From RGIG464 sp045643185 (GTDB lineage Bacteria > Myxococcota_A > Bradymonadia > UBA4248), in contig JAZUKH010000265.1 in the NCBI GenBank assembly GCA_045643185.1, positions 1 through 62,778 on the forward strand: a DNA stretch of 62,778 nt. Direction: 5' to 3'. The position numbers and the translations under genes were made by a program. Positions 33,173 to 42,672 of this stretch are shown in pieces; the first letter of the stretch is position 1, and each line of letters begins with the position of its first letter. The notes below the pieces were generated by a model. It ran no database searches. It had not been told where the DNA came from and was given only the letters and a program-made list of their open reading frames with translations.

Positions 33173-34447
33173 GTGAAAGAGCGATTTTTAGTTTGTTTTT
33201 TGGGGCTGTTTGCTTTGACTGCACTGGCTTGTGATGACGATAGCGAAGCGAAGAAGTTTTCGGCGAGTTATTATTGCGAGGTCTTTGATATCTGCGGCGG
33301 TTATGAAAAATGGCATTTTAAAAACAATGCCGATTGTACCAAACAGATTGAAGATCAGCTCTCGGTGTTTCGTCGTTGCGAAAAGCCGATGCAGGAATTT
33401 TTGTCATGTCGTAGCTCTTTGGATTGCAATGATGTGGGCGAAACATCGTTGGACAGGCTTAAGATCCTTTGTCCGGATGAGTATGAAGCGGTCGTTGACT
33501 GTGGTTATAAAGAATATCCTCATAAAGGAAACATTCTGGCAATCGACTTTTCCAAAATTGAATGTTCAGAGGATGAAACTCCGACTTGCGATGGAAATTA
33601 TATAAAATTATGCGTCGGCGGTGAATATAAATATGACAATTGTGGTGATAACGCAACGTGCGAAAAAGGCGTCTGCAAAGAGAATAAACGAATTTGTACT
33701 GAAAATGAAGCAAAATGCAAAAGTTCCACCACAGTGAGCGTTTGTCATAATAACCAATGGATCGACTCAGATTGTCCTGGTAACTATACTTGCAAGAATA
33801 ACCAGTGTAGCGCACCCGCCGGGACGTGTTTGGAGAACGATGCGTATTGCCTGGGTGATACGAGTATCAACATTTGTCACGGTGGTCAGTGGGTCAGCTC
33901 GCTCTGTCCTACCGGTTCGACCTGCGTTGTGAACGCGTGTCGTGGCTCAAGTAACCCTGGCACGCCGTCGTGTGACCTCTCTAATAATCAATATATCGTC
34001 AACGGAAAATGTACCGATATTGACGAAATGGCTGAAACCGCATGTAAGATCGTAGACGATGGCATGATATTGGATGTCCATGATGATCCGATTTACAACT
34101 GCTCTTTAGTATGCGATATTTCAAGCTCGTGGCAGTATTATGGTTGTAGCGATATTGAGAGTGTCTACGCTCAAGTTTTTTATGACACGGATGAACCTTT
34201 CTTTAGATCTTCTGATTATGCCAAGCCACGTGGTCTTTGCTCTGTACATTTTAAAGACAAAATGAAGACATCTGGCAAAGATTTATATGCCAAATTACTT
34301 GCTTGCATCATTCGTGCGAATAGTAAAGATCCTCGAGATCTAAGTTATCATGCTTGTCCTGGTTGTTCGGATGTATGCGATGAACCGCTAAGAACGCCAC
34401 ATCCGTGTGCTGCAGAAATCGAGGCAATTAAAGACTACGAAGATTGA
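33173..34447 (+). CDS. cysteine-rich lipoprotein (GTG start)
   Basis: This 424-residue lipoprotein (lipobox ALAC, Cys20) starts at GTG, supported by AAGGAG nine bases upstream and by the signal peptide beginning there. An N-terminal Cys/Phe-rich domain (about 30-110) resembles the small lipoprotein at 22739. Three short repeats follow (CxENxAxCxSxTxxxxCHxxxWxxxxCP...TCxxNxC, about 155-265), and the final part is a further disulfide-rich domain. Each repeat has the 'statement of contents' pattern seen in many myxobacterial surface proteins. It is monocistronic. The function is unknown. Confidence 0.72.
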   Translation: MKERFLVCFLGLFALTALACDDDSEAKKFSASYYCEVFDICGGYEKWHFKNNADCTKQIEDQLSVFRRCEKPMQEFLSCRSSLDCNDVGETSLDRLKILCPDEYEAVVDCGYKEYPHKGNILAIDFSKIECSEDETPTCDGNYIKLCVGGEYKYDNCGDNATCEKGVCKENKRICTENEAKCKSSTTVSVCHNNQWIDSDCPGNYTCKNNQCSAPAGTCLENDAYCLGDTSINICHGGQWVSSLCPTGSTCVVNACRGSSNPGTPSCDLSNNQYIVNGKCTDIDEMAETACKIVDDGMILDVHDDPIYNCSLVCDISSSWQYYGCSDIESVYAQVFYDTDEPFFRSSDYAKPRGLCSVHFKDKMKTSGKDLYAKLLACIIRANSKDPRDLSYHACPGCSDVCDEPLRTPHPCAAEIEAIKDYED

Positions 34448-34458
34448 TAGAATGCGAC

Positions 34459-34507
34459 TGTGGAGACGTGCGGATCGTGTTTCATTTGGAGATCGCACGT
34501 CTCCACA
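34459..34507 (+). repeat. large hairpin after the lipoprotein gene
   Basis: TGTGGAGACGTGCG pairs with CGCACGTCTCCACA (14 bp), and the stem can continue through GATC/GATC after one bulged base. It begins 12 bases after the stop at 34447. It is related in sequence to the inner palindromes of copies A, C and D (GTAGAGACG ... CGTCTCTAC) but lacks their shell. It may end or protect the transcript. Confidence 0.6.
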
Positions 34508-34524
34508 TTATGTCAGTGTGGGGC

Positions 34525-34635
34525 GCCGCAGGCAGAGGGGGTAGCGGCGTATTGGTGATTTTTGTAGAGGCGTGTTGTGACACGTCTCTACAAAAAGCAC
34601 AAATAGCCGCGTAGGGGGAGGCTTCCCCCTCCCCG
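34525..34635. repeat. composite REP-like palindrome, copy D
   Basis: GGCAGAGGGGGTAGCGGCGTATT, inner arms TTTTTGTAGAGGCGTG / CACGTCTCTACAAAAA, then AATAGCCGCGTAGGGGGAGGCTTCCCCCTCCCC. Same orientation as copy A. It fills the gap between a plus-strand lipoprotein gene and the convergent RNase J gene. Confidence 0.86.
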
Positions 34636-34675
34636 AAATATTCAAAATGTGTGAAATGTAATTTTATATGAATAT

Positions 34676-36355
34676 TTAGACGCTGTGGAAGTCGACGATG
34701 ACTTCGGGGACTTTTCCGACTTCATTTTTTATATATTTTAGAGCTTTGTGTCGGATGATTTCGGCCATGTCGCCGTGGTGAGCGGAGCTCGTGATGGTTC
34801 TGAGGAGTTCGGGTTCAAATTCATCGAGCCATCCGGTATTTACGGCAATGCCGCAGCAATGGACGGCGAGTTCTCCGACGAGGTTTTCGTCGGCATCGAG
34901 TGCCCCGTTGATGACGACGACGCCGTTGTGGGCGAGTACTTTCTTTTGTTTAACGATGTCGTTGTCGAGCCCGTCAGCAATTTTTCCGACGACGTAGCGA
35001 CGTGAAGGTTCAAAGCCGTCGTGGATCTCGTGGTGATCCGGGAAGAGACAGATGCACTGGCCTTCCTGTAGGACTTCTGTGACGGTGCGGCTTTCAACTT
35101 TTTTGGCGAGTTTTTCATGTAGGGCGAGTCGTTTGAAGTCGCCGTGAATGGGGATGAAGATCTCTGGGTCGATGAGTTCGATGAGGAGTTCGAGTTCGCG
35201 TTGATTGCCGTGCCCGGAGCTGTGGAGGTGCAATTCGGGGGCGTCGATGATCGTGGCGCCCTGGCGGTAAAAGCCGTTGATGATGGCGCCGACGCGGCGT
35301 TCGTTGCCGGGAATTTGGCGAGCCGAGTAGACGAGCATATCGCCTTCATGGAGTTTGATTTTGGGGTGCAGGCCTTGTGAGATTTTGTAGAGCGATGCGG
35401 CGCGTTCGCCTTGCGAGCCCGAGACGACGACGATGAGGTTGTCGCCTTCTTCCTGGATCTTTTCTTCTGGGACGATCTCGAGGTTGGGCGGCACGACGAG
35501 GTAGTCGAGTTCACGTGCCAGAGCCATGTTTGTGGTCATGGAACGACCACAAATGGCGAGTTTTCGGCCGATGTTGGCTGCGGCATAGATGAGTGACTGC
35601 AGACGGCCGATGTTTGAGGCGAACAGCGTGACGAAGACGCGGCCGTGAGCTTCTTTGAGGCATTTTTGCAGGTCATTGAAGACGTCGAGTTCGCTGGTGA
35701 TGTTCGTGTTGTCGACTTCGACGTTGGTCGAATCGCTGAGGAAGAGTCGCACGCCTTCGTCGCCGAGCGTTTCGAAGCGTCCGAGGTTGGTTTTTGCGCC
35801 AGACATGGGTGTGTTGTCGATGCGCCAGTCACCCGAGTGGATGATTTTGCCACAGGGTGTGTCGAAGGCGAAGGCCAGGCTGCCGGGGATGGAGTGGCAC
35901 ACGTCGATGTATTCGACGGTGACGTCGCCAAACTTGTCTTTGCGTTTTGACGAAACGATGTTGAGGTCGACCGAGCCTTCGAGGTTGTGTTCCTGAAGAC
36001 GTCGTTTGATCATCGCGATCGTGAAGTTGGAGCCGTAGATCGGCAGTTTTTTGTTCAGACCGGCTTTTTTGAGTGCCATGACGAGGTAGGGAATGGCGCC
36101 GACGTGGTCTTCGTGTGCGTGAGTGACGAGCAGTACGTCAGGCGCATCGGCTTCCAGGACGCTAAAGTCTGGCGTGATGAGGTCGACCCCGAGGTCTTCG
36201 TCGGCGGGAAAAAGCACGCCGCAGTCGATCAGTATTTTTTGTTTGGGTGAGCGGATGAGCAGGCAGTTCATGCCAAAGACGCCCGTTCCACCGATCGATA
36301 GGATCTTTACACAAGGTTGCGCGCCGTTCGTCGGCGCGGCATTAAATTCTGTCAT
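34676..36355 (-). CDS. rnj: ribonuclease J
   Basis: This is a 559-residue metallo-beta-lactamase / beta-CASP ribonuclease with 5'-3' exo- and endonuclease activity in mRNA decay and rRNA maturation. The core motif THAHEDHVG (His79, His81, Asp83, His84) binds two metals. GDWRID, SDSTN, the beta-CASP SGSQGE and the C-terminal HSSGHG and PIHGD motifs follow, then an RNase J-type C-terminal domain. The start ATG overlaps the stop of the upstream CNNM/CorC gene by four bases (ATGA), so they are translationally coupled. Confidence 0.95.
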   Translation of the reverse strand: MTEFNAAPTNGAQPCVKILSIGGTGVFGMNCLLIRSPKQKILIDCGVLFPADEDLGVDLITPDFSVLEADAPDVLLVTHAHEDHVGAIPYLVMALKKAGLNKKLPIYGSNFTIAMIKRRLQEHNLEGSVDLNIVSSKRKDKFGDVTVEYIDVCHSIPGSLAFAFDTPCGKIIHSGDWRIDNTPMSGAKTNLGRFETLGDEGVRLFLSDSTNVEVDNTNITSELDVFNDLQKCLKEAHGRVFVTLFASNIGRLQSLIYAAANIGRKLAICGRSMTTNMALARELDYLVVPPNLEIVPEEKIQEEGDNLIVVVSGSQGERAASLYKISQGLHPKIKLHEGDMLVYSARQIPGNERRVGAIINGFYRQGATIIDAPELHLHSSGHGNQRELELLIELIDPEIFIPIHGDFKRLALHEKLAKKVESRTVTEVLQEGQCICLFPDHHEIHDGFEPSRRYVVGKIADGLDNDIVKQKKVLAHNGVVVINGALDADENLVGELAVHCCGIAVNTGWLDEFEPELLRTITSSAHHGDMAEIIRHKALKYIKNEVGKVPEVIVDFHSV

Positions 36356-37746
36356 TCATTATCCTTTTTTTCGGTCATTCTGGTCACAATGACCTTATCA
36401 ATTCTAAGTTTGTCCATTTTTTCGACGCGAAAGCGCAGACCAGCGTGTTCAATGGTGTCGCCGGATTTTGCAATGCTTCCGAGTTTTTCCATAAAGAAGC
36501 CGGCGACGGTATCGCTTTCGCATTCAATTTCGTCAATTTGAAACGCTTCACAGAACTCACTGAGGAGTGTGACGCCGTTGACGAGCCAGTCGTTATCTTG
36601 TTTGACGATGTTTTGTTGTGGTTCCGGGTCGAATTCGTCTTCGATATTGCCGACGAGGCGTTCGATGGCGTCTTCGATGGTCAAAATGCCGGAAGTGCCG
36701 CCGTATTCGTCAACGACGACGGCGATGTGTGCGCGTTTGGATTGCAGTGTTTCCAAAACACTTGTGATCGTGGCCGTTTCTGGAATGTTGACCACTTTTC
36801 TGGCCAACGAGGCCAAGGTCGGCATGGTTTTGAGTTCGGTCGAGCGTGTTTTGGCGCCGTCCTGGCTTTTTCGCGTGACGGCTCCGTTTTCTCCACTGGT
36901 CATGTAATTTGGATTGACCTTGTGGAGTGCTGCGACGACGTCTTTGATATGAACGACGCCGAGGATATCATCGAGGTTTTGGCCGTAGATCGGGTAGCGC
37001 GAGTGACCGGATCGCAGGGCATCGACCAGGAAGCTCTCGAGCGAGGCGTCGGCGGGCATGGCCACGACGTTGCCGCGTGGCACCATGATCTCTTTAGCGT
37101 TCAACTCGGTGAAGCTGAAGACGTTGTCGAGCAGCGTGCCTTGTTCTTTGGTGATGGTGCCGTCGTTCGACGAGTGCTGGGCGATGATGCGCAGTTCTTC
37201 GGCGGTCACGCCAGCCGAGTGGTCGCCGCTCACCGGTGTGACGTGAAGTAGCTTCAACAAGCCGTTACTGGCCACGACCAGCAAGAGCATGATCGGGTTG
37301 AACACCGTGTGAAAGATGCGCATAGGGCGAGCGACGAACATCGCTACTTCAAGCGGTTTCGCGATCGCGATGCTTTTTGGCGTGATCTCGCCAATGACGA
37401 TGTGAAGGAACGAAGCAAGGGCGAAGGCAATGGCTGCACTAATGCCGTGTGATAACGTCTCGGATAGCGGTAAGGCGATCCAGTCAAAAAACATCATCAG
37501 GTAGCGGTTGATCGCCGGTTCAACGAGCCAACCTAAACCGAGGCTGGCGATCGTCACACCCAGTTGAACAGCAGATAGATATGAGTCTATCTTTTCCAGG
37601 ATCATTAAAACCTGAGTGGCTGATTTGACGCCGTCATTTTTGAGTCCCTCAAGCTGAGAAACGCGGACGCGTACGAGTGAAAACTCGGCGGCAACAAAAA
37701 ATGCGTTCATCAAAAGAAGGAGAATTACGAGTATTACTTGAATCAT
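36352..37746 (-). CDS. CNNM/CorC-family membrane protein with CBS domains
   Basis: The 464-residue protein has an N-terminal CNNM (DUF21) membrane domain of about 200 residues. It contains LMNAFFVAAEFSLV, QLGVTIASLGLGWL and the ITPKSIA motif of this family. A CBS-domain pair follows (about 225-400, including MVPRGNV, SRYPIY and VVVDEYGGTSGILTIED), then a CorC/HlyC C-terminal domain (about 385-455). A Ser/Lys-rich insert of about 25 residues divides the CBS pair. Proteins of this type are implicated in magnesium/cobalt efflux or transport regulation; the old name 'hemolysin' is misleading. It is first in an operon with rnj. Confidence 0.9.
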   Translation of the reverse strand: MIQVILVILLLLMNAFFVAAEFSLVRVRVSQLEGLKNDGVKSATQVLMILEKIDSYLSAVQLGVTIASLGLGWLVEPAINRYLMMFFDWIALPLSETLSHGISAAIAFALASFLHIVIGEITPKSIAIAKPLEVAMFVARPMRIFHTVFNPIMLLLVVASNGLLKLLHVTPVSGDHSAGVTAEELRIIAQHSSNDGTITKEQGTLLDNVFSFTELNAKEIMVPRGNVVAMPADASLESFLVDALRSGHSRYPIYGQNLDDILGVVHIKDVVAALHKVNPNYMTSGENGAVTRKSQDGAKTRSTELKTMPTLASLARKVVNIPETATITSVLETLQSKRAHIAVVVDEYGGTSGILTIEDAIERLVGNIEDEFDPEPQQNIVKQDNDWLVNGVTLLSEFCEAFQIDEIECESDTVAGFFMEKLGSIAKSGDTIEHAGLRFRVEKMDKLRIDKVIVTRMTEKKDNE

Positions 37747-38325
37747 GACCTATTGCGTGTGACCCCCTGGGGTGGCTTCATATCAAACGCCCTCTCAAAA
37801 AAGGGGCGTGCTATTATTCTAAACTATTATATATGCGCAAGCCTTTTCGACAATTTTGGAGATCGTACACGAAGATTTTTGTTACTGTTCAGCTGGGGGA
37901 CTTTCATTTGTTTCTACATTTATTCCTAAGAGTTGGTTTTTTGGAGCAGGCCTGGGCCTGCGGTGCGCAGGGGGCCGCTAGCGCTCGGCCCCCTTGCATC
38001 CCCCAGCGCTTTTTTGTCGGCCGTGTGGAACTCGCTTCGCTCAAACATGCCACACGGCCGTATCAAATTCAGGAGCAGTTAGGGTGGATCATCGTAAACT
38101 AAATCTTGGAGTCGGCGGTCGCGAACTTGCCTTCGGCTTCGAACAAATCGCGCCCGCTCGCCCAATCTCAGCCTGCTTGCCTTCGGCTTCGCTACGGCTG
38201 AGCTTTTGAATTTCTGATCGGACAATGCTTACTCCGCTAAGTTGTAACAGATTTTTTTCGGATATGGCATTTTTTAATTGATTTAGGCCCCTATATTTCG
38301 GTAGACACGCCCGCCAAAATTTGAC
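37747..38325. repeat. intergenic hairpin cluster (671-bp gap)
   Basis: No convincing gene is seen between the CNNM/CorC start and the small protein at 38418. The gap holds three stems: GGGGGCC / GGCCCCC (37970-37993), a perfect 11-bp CGGCCGTGTGG / CCACACGGCCG (38018-38060), and CTCAGCC / GGCTGAG (38167-38202) followed by CTTTTG. The phrase CTTGCCTTCGGCTTCG occurs twice (about 38120-38135 and 38176-38191), and its complement occurs near 15890. Together they look like another, looser palindromic repeat type. Confidence 0.55.
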
Positions 38326-38341
38326 TGGCATGTAAATTGCT
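38326..38341 (+). promoter_or_regulatory. sigma-54 (RpoN) -24/-12 promoter
   Basis: TGGCAT-GTAAA-TTGCT matches the sigma-54 consensus TGGCAC-N5-TTGCW at all but one position, with the required GG-N10-GC spacing. It is 76 bases upstream of the small gene at 38418, an ordinary leader length. Sigma-54 promoters need an enhancer-binding ATPase, so the downstream gene is probably switched on by a specific signal. Confidence 0.7.
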
Positions 38342-38417
38342 CGCTTCAGAACAGCTTTTGGTTGCGCCAAAGCCTGTGCGCGCATGAGCCACGGACGTTT
38401 CGCTATGGAGGCATACC

Positions 38418-38621
38418 ATGATTATCCCCGATTATCTCATCATTGATGAAATCAAACGGCGCGAAGAAAAAAAATGGCAGCCTGAGTCCCAACAGATCCC
38501 GCTGTACATTCCAGATTCGCCCGAACCCCAGAATCATGACAATCCTAAATCTGACGATAAACGTCATAAACGCGAGAATGGCGCGATCATATTGAACCTT
38601 CTCGGAGATACGACCATTTAG
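38418..38621 (+). CDS. small conserved-type hypothetical protein under sigma-54 control
   Basis: The protein has 67 residues. A hydrophobic start (MIIPDYLIIDEIKRREEKKW) leads into a Pro/Asn/Asp-rich, probably disordered middle, and the end is a short hydrophobic strand (NGAIILNLLGD). It resembles small proteins of many deltaproteobacterial-type genomes that share an N-terminal 'D(x)2-4 E xx RRE' helix and a C-terminal valine/isoleucine strand; that resemblance is from memory. GGAGG eight bases before the ATG, a good sigma-54 promoter upstream and a strong terminator downstream make it a credible single-gene unit. The function is unknown. Confidence 0.75.
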   Translation: MIIPDYLIIDEIKRREEKKWQPESQQIPLYIPDSPEPQNHDNPKSDDKRHKRENGAIILNLLGDTTI

Positions 38622-38632
38622 TTCGGATTTTT

Positions 38633-38686
38633 GGCGTATCGACCACGGTTTCAGACTTTATGAAATCTGGTTGATACGCCTTTTTT
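38633..38686 (+). terminator. rho-independent terminator of the small sigma-54 gene
   Basis: GGCGTATC (38633-38640) pairs with GATACGCC (38673-38680), and inside it TTTCA pairs with TGAAA. Six T residues follow directly. It begins 11 bases after the stop at 38621. The 230 bases beyond it, up to 38916, show nothing I can identify. Confidence 0.88.
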
Positions 38687-38916
38687 GTGTCTGCACCGCG
38701 TTTGTTTGCCGCGATTAGGTGTGGCGTCGGCGTTTGGAAAGAGGCAATCATGTCTGATTCGGACGTTGTTTGTTGATTGGTTTATGCCTCGAACGATGCT
38801 GCGTTACGCGATTGAATCATTTCTTGAAGCGCAACGACAGGCATATTGAATCGGTTGGCATAATAAAGCAAGGACGTGCCGTCATAGCACGTCCTTACTA
38901 AATTAAGTTATGTGAA

Positions 38917-40332
38917 TTAGTTCTTCATAGCTGCTTCGACGAGGGCGTCTTTGACGCGGCTGAACGGCGTCGCGTTGAGGAGCAGGTTAAGGTTGTCAGG
39001 GTCGGCCAGGCGAGGAATGACGTAATTACCGATCGCGATGGCTGTGTCAGGAGAGGCGTTTTTGATGATCTCAGCCGCATCACTCGCGTAGAGTTTATCG
39101 TTTCCGAGGAGATATTTGACCTGGCTTACGTAAGTACGGTCAAAGACGAACTGCATTTTTGAGTGGATGTCCGAAACGACTCTGGCTCTGTAACGCATAT
39201 CTTTGGGGTGATTCATGATGTCTTGGTAGCCTTCGTTGGCGACGGCGATCAACGCATCGGGGTCATCCACTTCTTTCAGCATGATGTAGGCATTTTCATA
39301 GTCTGCAATGCGTGAAATAAGGTAGAGGGCGACGTCTTTGTCGACGCGGCTGAAGGGCACTTTTTCGAGGATCCTTTTGGCATCAGCAGCCTGGATGTAT
39401 TTGTTTCCGAGGTAGAGCTGGACCTGTTTCAGGACGTTATCGGGGTTGGAGTAGTCAATTTTGCTGCTGATGTCGTTGGCGATGTTCTGGGAAGGAACTG
39501 GTTGCTGAGGGATGGGAGCAGCCATGCCTGGACCCATGGGCGGCATGGGTGCGCCGGGTTTTCCAGCGGCAGGCGGTATGGGTGCCGTGGGTGCACCGGG
39601 TTTTCCAGCGGCAGGCGGTATGGGCGCCGTGGGCATTTTGGGCGGTTCAGGCACGCGAACGAGTTTTTGAACTTTGTTTTTCGCGTTTTTGTTGTTCATC
39701 AGTTTCAGGAATTGATCGGCGTTTTCGGGGTCCGCGAGTTTGGGGGCGAGGTAGGTGCCGACTTTTTCCTGTTGGCTGTTGTTGAGCTGTTTCATGATGC
39801 AGGCAACGTCAGATGACATGACGAGGTCGTCGTCTTTGACGATGCGTTTCGTCTGAACGTATGGGCTGTTGTTCTCTTTATATTTTTTGAGTTGCAGCTG
39901 TCCACAGAGGTCACGGACGACTTTGTCGTGTCCCATGTTGGGACCGTGTCCGTCGTGATGATTATCGTGTTTTGCTTTGTCAGCGAGTTCCTTTTGATAG
40001 TCATCAGCGGCTTTTTGGATCTTTGAACGCGTGTTTTTATCTTTCACGGCATTCAGCATCGTGTCGAGCTTGTTGGGGTTATCGAGGTGCTTTGCGAGGT
40101 AGGTGCCGACCTTTTCCTGACGGTCTTTGCCCTGAACTTTTTTGAGGATGCAGGCTGCGTCTTTAGCGGTGACGGTATCGTTTTTACTGATCTTGCTCGT
40201 GACCTGGTCGTAAACTTTATCGGGCCTGGCAAAATTGATCTGATCGCAGACATCGGCGAATGCCAAAGCTGGCAAACTGGCGAAGCAAAGCGTGGCGAGT
40301 AAAGATGTGATTTGTTTTTTGAGGCTACACAT
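38917..40332 (-). CDS. secreted DUF4476-domain protein
   Basis: The 471-residue protein has a signal peptide (cleavage near AFA-DV, residue 27). Four or five helical repeats of the DUF4476 type follow, each with a buried 'YLxxRLxDPxNxxxLLxAxxxSRVxxA' pattern. They lie at about 60-110, 175-215, 325-360 and 420-465. A Pro/Gly/Ala-rich linker with a tandem AAGKPGAP repeat (about 230-275) divides N- and C-terminal halves, and a His-rich spot at about 122-130 is notable. DUF4476 occurs widely in myxobacteria and animals with no fixed role. AGGAAG precedes the ATG. It is probably a periplasmic or secreted protein, transcribed alone. Confidence 0.78.
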   Translation of the reverse strand: MCSLKKQITSLLATLCFASLPALAFADVCDQINFARPDKVYDQVTSKISKNDTVTAKDAACILKKVQGKDRQEKVGTYLAKHLDNPNKLDTMLNAVKDKNTRSKIQKAADDYQKELADKAKHDNHHDGHGPNMGHDKVVRDLCGQLQLKKYKENNSPYVQTKRIVKDDDLVMSSDVACIMKQLNNSQQEKVGTYLAPKLADPENADQFLKLMNNKNAKNKVQKLVRVPEPPKMPTAPIPPAAGKPGAPTAPIPPAAGKPGAPMPPMGPGMAAPIPQQPVPSQNIANDISSKIDYSNPDNVLKQVQLYLGNKYIQAADAKRILEKVPFSRVDKDVALYLISRIADYENAYIMLKEVDDPDALIAVANEGYQDIMNHPKDMRYRARVVSDIHSKMQFVFDRTYVSQVKYLLGNDKLYASDAAEIIKNASPDTAIAIGNYVIPRLADPDNLNLLLNATPFSRVKDALVEAAMKN

Positions 40333-40615
40333 AGTGAAATCTTCCTATTCAAAAGTCAAAATAAAATCGAGCGCATCCAAGCGCTTTTGAGACTGAAATC
40401 AAAATCTGTGCCAGATTTTATGTCAAAAAAATATCGTTATCAATCAAATTTGATTCTGTAAATATGGGCGCGTAGAGACGTGGGGTTCGCACGTCAACTT
40501 GCAATAGTTGATTGTCGACTCAAAAAAGCGGATAAGGGCTTTTACGCGATGTATTTCTGATCGATCTGTGAGATGAGGGCGTCGCGTTCATTTTTTTGTA
40601 TTAAGGAGTTAAATT

Positions 40616-41266
40616 ATGAGTAACCAGTTTTTGAAATTGTTCGCCATCGTTGGGATGGCTGCTGGTTTGATGTGTGCCTGTTCTGACGACGATAAAGACG
40701 ACAAGGACGGTCAAAAGGCTGAATGTGAAGCCAACCAGATCAAATGCGAAAACGCGATCTCCTACAGTTGTTCGTTGCTTGGTAAATGGGAAAAAGTCGA
40801 AGAATGCGCACTTGGTTGCGATGATCTGAACCAGGCTTGTAAGACTGCTGAGAGTGGTTGCGACGCCGGTTCGGTGCGTTGCAATGGCGATACCGTTGAG
40901 GAATGCAAGTCGAATGCATGGACGAAGAGGGAAACTTGTACCGATGGCTGCGTCAAAGGTTCCTGCCAGGTTCCGGCGGCAGACATTAACCCGGCACGCG
41001 GTATCGATATTGGCGCGCCGTGCGTTGATGCCGATGTCACGTATTGCATGGGCGACTACATGGTCGTTTGCAGCGGTGGAAGCATCAAAGCCAAGTATGT
41101 TAAAGACGGCAAAGTGCAGAAATGTGCAGATCTGAGCAGCGACCTGACGATCTCTTGTGTCAGCACCATGGTGGCGCAGGATCTCTACGAGGGTGGTTGC
41201 AAAATCGATTGTGGCAACGACGTGAAAGTCGATTACGTCGATGCCAACACCAAGTGCAGTGAATAA
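40616..41266 (+). CDS. cysteine-rich lipoprotein
   Basis: This is a 216-residue predicted lipoprotein. The signal peptide ends at LMCAC, so the lipidated residue is Cys20 or Cys22. An Asp/Lys linker follows, then two Cys modules with the 'xCxxxxxxxCxxxxWxxxExCxxGC' pattern and a final domain shared in outline with the protein at 45495 (CVDADVTYCMGDYMVVC). AAGGAG precedes the ATG at ideal spacing. It is a single gene between divergent and convergent neighbours. The function is unknown. Confidence 0.75.
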   Translation: MSNQFLKLFAIVGMAAGLMCACSDDDKDDKDGQKAECEANQIKCENAISYSCSLLGKWEKVEECALGCDDLNQACKTAESGCDAGSVRCNGDTVEECKSNAWTKRETCTDGCVKGSCQVPAADINPARGIDIGAPCVDADVTYCMGDYMVVCSGGSIKAKYVKDGKVQKCADLSSDLTISCVSTMVAQDLYEGGCKIDCGNDVKVDYVDANTKCSE

Positions 41267-41479
41267 CATTTAGGTTATGTCCCGTCACTCGCTCAAACCG
41301 GCAGGCTTTTCTCCGCGAGAGAAGCTGTCAGCCTGGTGGACTGACGGGCAAAAACTTGTTGTACGCGCTCGGTTCAGTGGCCATTTCGTTGTCGAACATA
41401 AAAACGAATGTCTAACCCCCGTTCGACGCGCAAAATGACGTTCATTCGCCCAAATGGCGTTTAACAAGCGTACAAAAAT

Positions 41480-41512
41480 AAACCCCGTTTGAGGATCGCT
41501 CAAACGGGGTTT
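41480..41512 (-). terminator. strong rho-independent terminator
   Basis: A perfect 14-bp stem (AAACCCCGTTTGAG / CTCAAACGGGGTTT) with loop GATCG. On the minus strand it is followed by ATTTTTG, 20 bases after the stop of the gene at 41533, so it terminates that transcript. On the plus strand it would also stop transcripts from 41266. Confidence 0.9.
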
Positions 41513-41532
41513 TGTGTCATGACGGAATTAAA

Positions 41533-42342
41533 TTAGAAGCGGATCTGGAAAGAAGCGCTGGTAAGGGAAGCGCTGACTTCAGCTTCGACCTTGTTGCCGT
41601 ATTTGTCGTTCCACTTCATAAGTTTTTTTGCACCCAAACCGGTCATGACGCCGCCAGCGATCGCGACCATGGCACTGGGCAGAACGAAGAATTCGGGGAG
41701 CCACTTCTCGTATTTGGTATTTTTTGAATATTCGTTGGGATCGTAGGTGATCGTGCTGGGGTTATCCTCGGTGGGTTCGCGCCAGGTGTCGTCATCGTAG
41801 GTGGCGGTGTAATAGATTGAGGTGACGAGGCCGCCGACGCCAGCGGCGAGGAGGACGATACCGACACCCAGTTCAGCCTGGTAGAGGGCTTTGTCGTCGC
41901 GTTTCACCGAGATCGAGCTGTAATCGTCGTCATCATCGAATTCTTCTTCGTCGCCATAGATGTTTTCGGCGCTGGTGCCATCGTAAGCGTAATCGGTGGT
42001 GTTATCGGCATAGGCGTCGGCATTTTCATCGGCGACGGCATCGTTGTTTTCGGCATTCTCATCGACGACAGCGTCGTTACCTTCAGCGACGTTTGCGTCT
42101 GCGACCATGCCTTCAGACGAGGCTGCGTTTTCGAGAGTCATGGGCGCGGGGGCGCTGGTGTCTGCCGACGTATCCGTGGAGACGGCCGCGCCGTCCGCCA
42201 CAGCGGCGGTTTCAAGCGTCATGGGTGCAGCAGCGGCTTCGGGCGCAGCTTCGGTCGCCGGAGCGGCTTCCTGTGCCATGAGTTGAGCCGGGAATAAGGC
42301 CAGACTGCAAAAGGCGAGAGTAAGACGACGAGTAAAAGACAT
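41533..42342 (-). CDS. secreted/membrane protein with acidic Ala-rich region
   Basis: The 269-residue protein has a signal peptide (MSFTRRLTLAFC..., cleavage at LMAQ). A 110-residue Ala/Glu/Asp-rich low-complexity region contains a degenerate 'APMTLE(T/N)AA' repeat. Two hydrophobic segments follow (about 165-190 and 220-245) around an aromatic/acidic loop. The frame is open to 42624, but the start at 42342 is right behind AGGAG and opens on the signal peptide. It could be a two-helix inner-membrane or envelope protein exposing an acidic N-terminal tail to the periplasm. No family is recognised. Confidence 0.68.
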   Translation of the reverse strand: MSFTRRLTLAFCSLALFPAQLMAQEAAPATEAAPEAAAAPMTLETAAVADGAAVSTDTSADTSAPAPMTLENAASSEGMVADANVAEGNDAVVDENAENNDAVADENADAYADNTTDYAYDGTSAENIYGDEEEFDDDDDYSSISVKRDDKALYQAELGVGIVLLAAGVGGLVTSIYYTATYDDDTWREPTEDNPSTITYDPNEYSKNTKYEKWLPEFFVLPSAMVAIAGGVMTGLGAKKLMKWNDKYGNKVEAEVSASLTSASFQIRF

Positions 42343-42672
42343 GTGAACTCCTGATATCACTTCGAAAGCATGTTCTTGAGCAATAAAAAATAATCGCGTC
42401 TGACGCCAAAATTTGGGTGAGGCTTTGTGCCTCGTGCCCGTTTTGACGCACGCAACAAACCGGGCCATAAACGTGAGTTTCCTAACCTTATTCAACTCGA
42501 TTGCAAATTTGTCGTAACTATTTTCTGAAAAACGGTTCGCGAAAGGTTTTGTTTTGGCAGCAAAGTAAGCTAAACTTTTTTTCCTTTCGCGCTGAATAGA
42601 AAGAAAAATTGCGTGAAGGGACATCTCACACCAGAAAATGATTCGTTTGGAAGTTTGGAGTCGATCTGTCTC

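Noticed and set aside
34525..34635. Simple rho-independent terminator
   Set aside because: No T tract follows either arm. The shell is conserved at six other gaps with different orientations and contexts, which fits a repeat family better.
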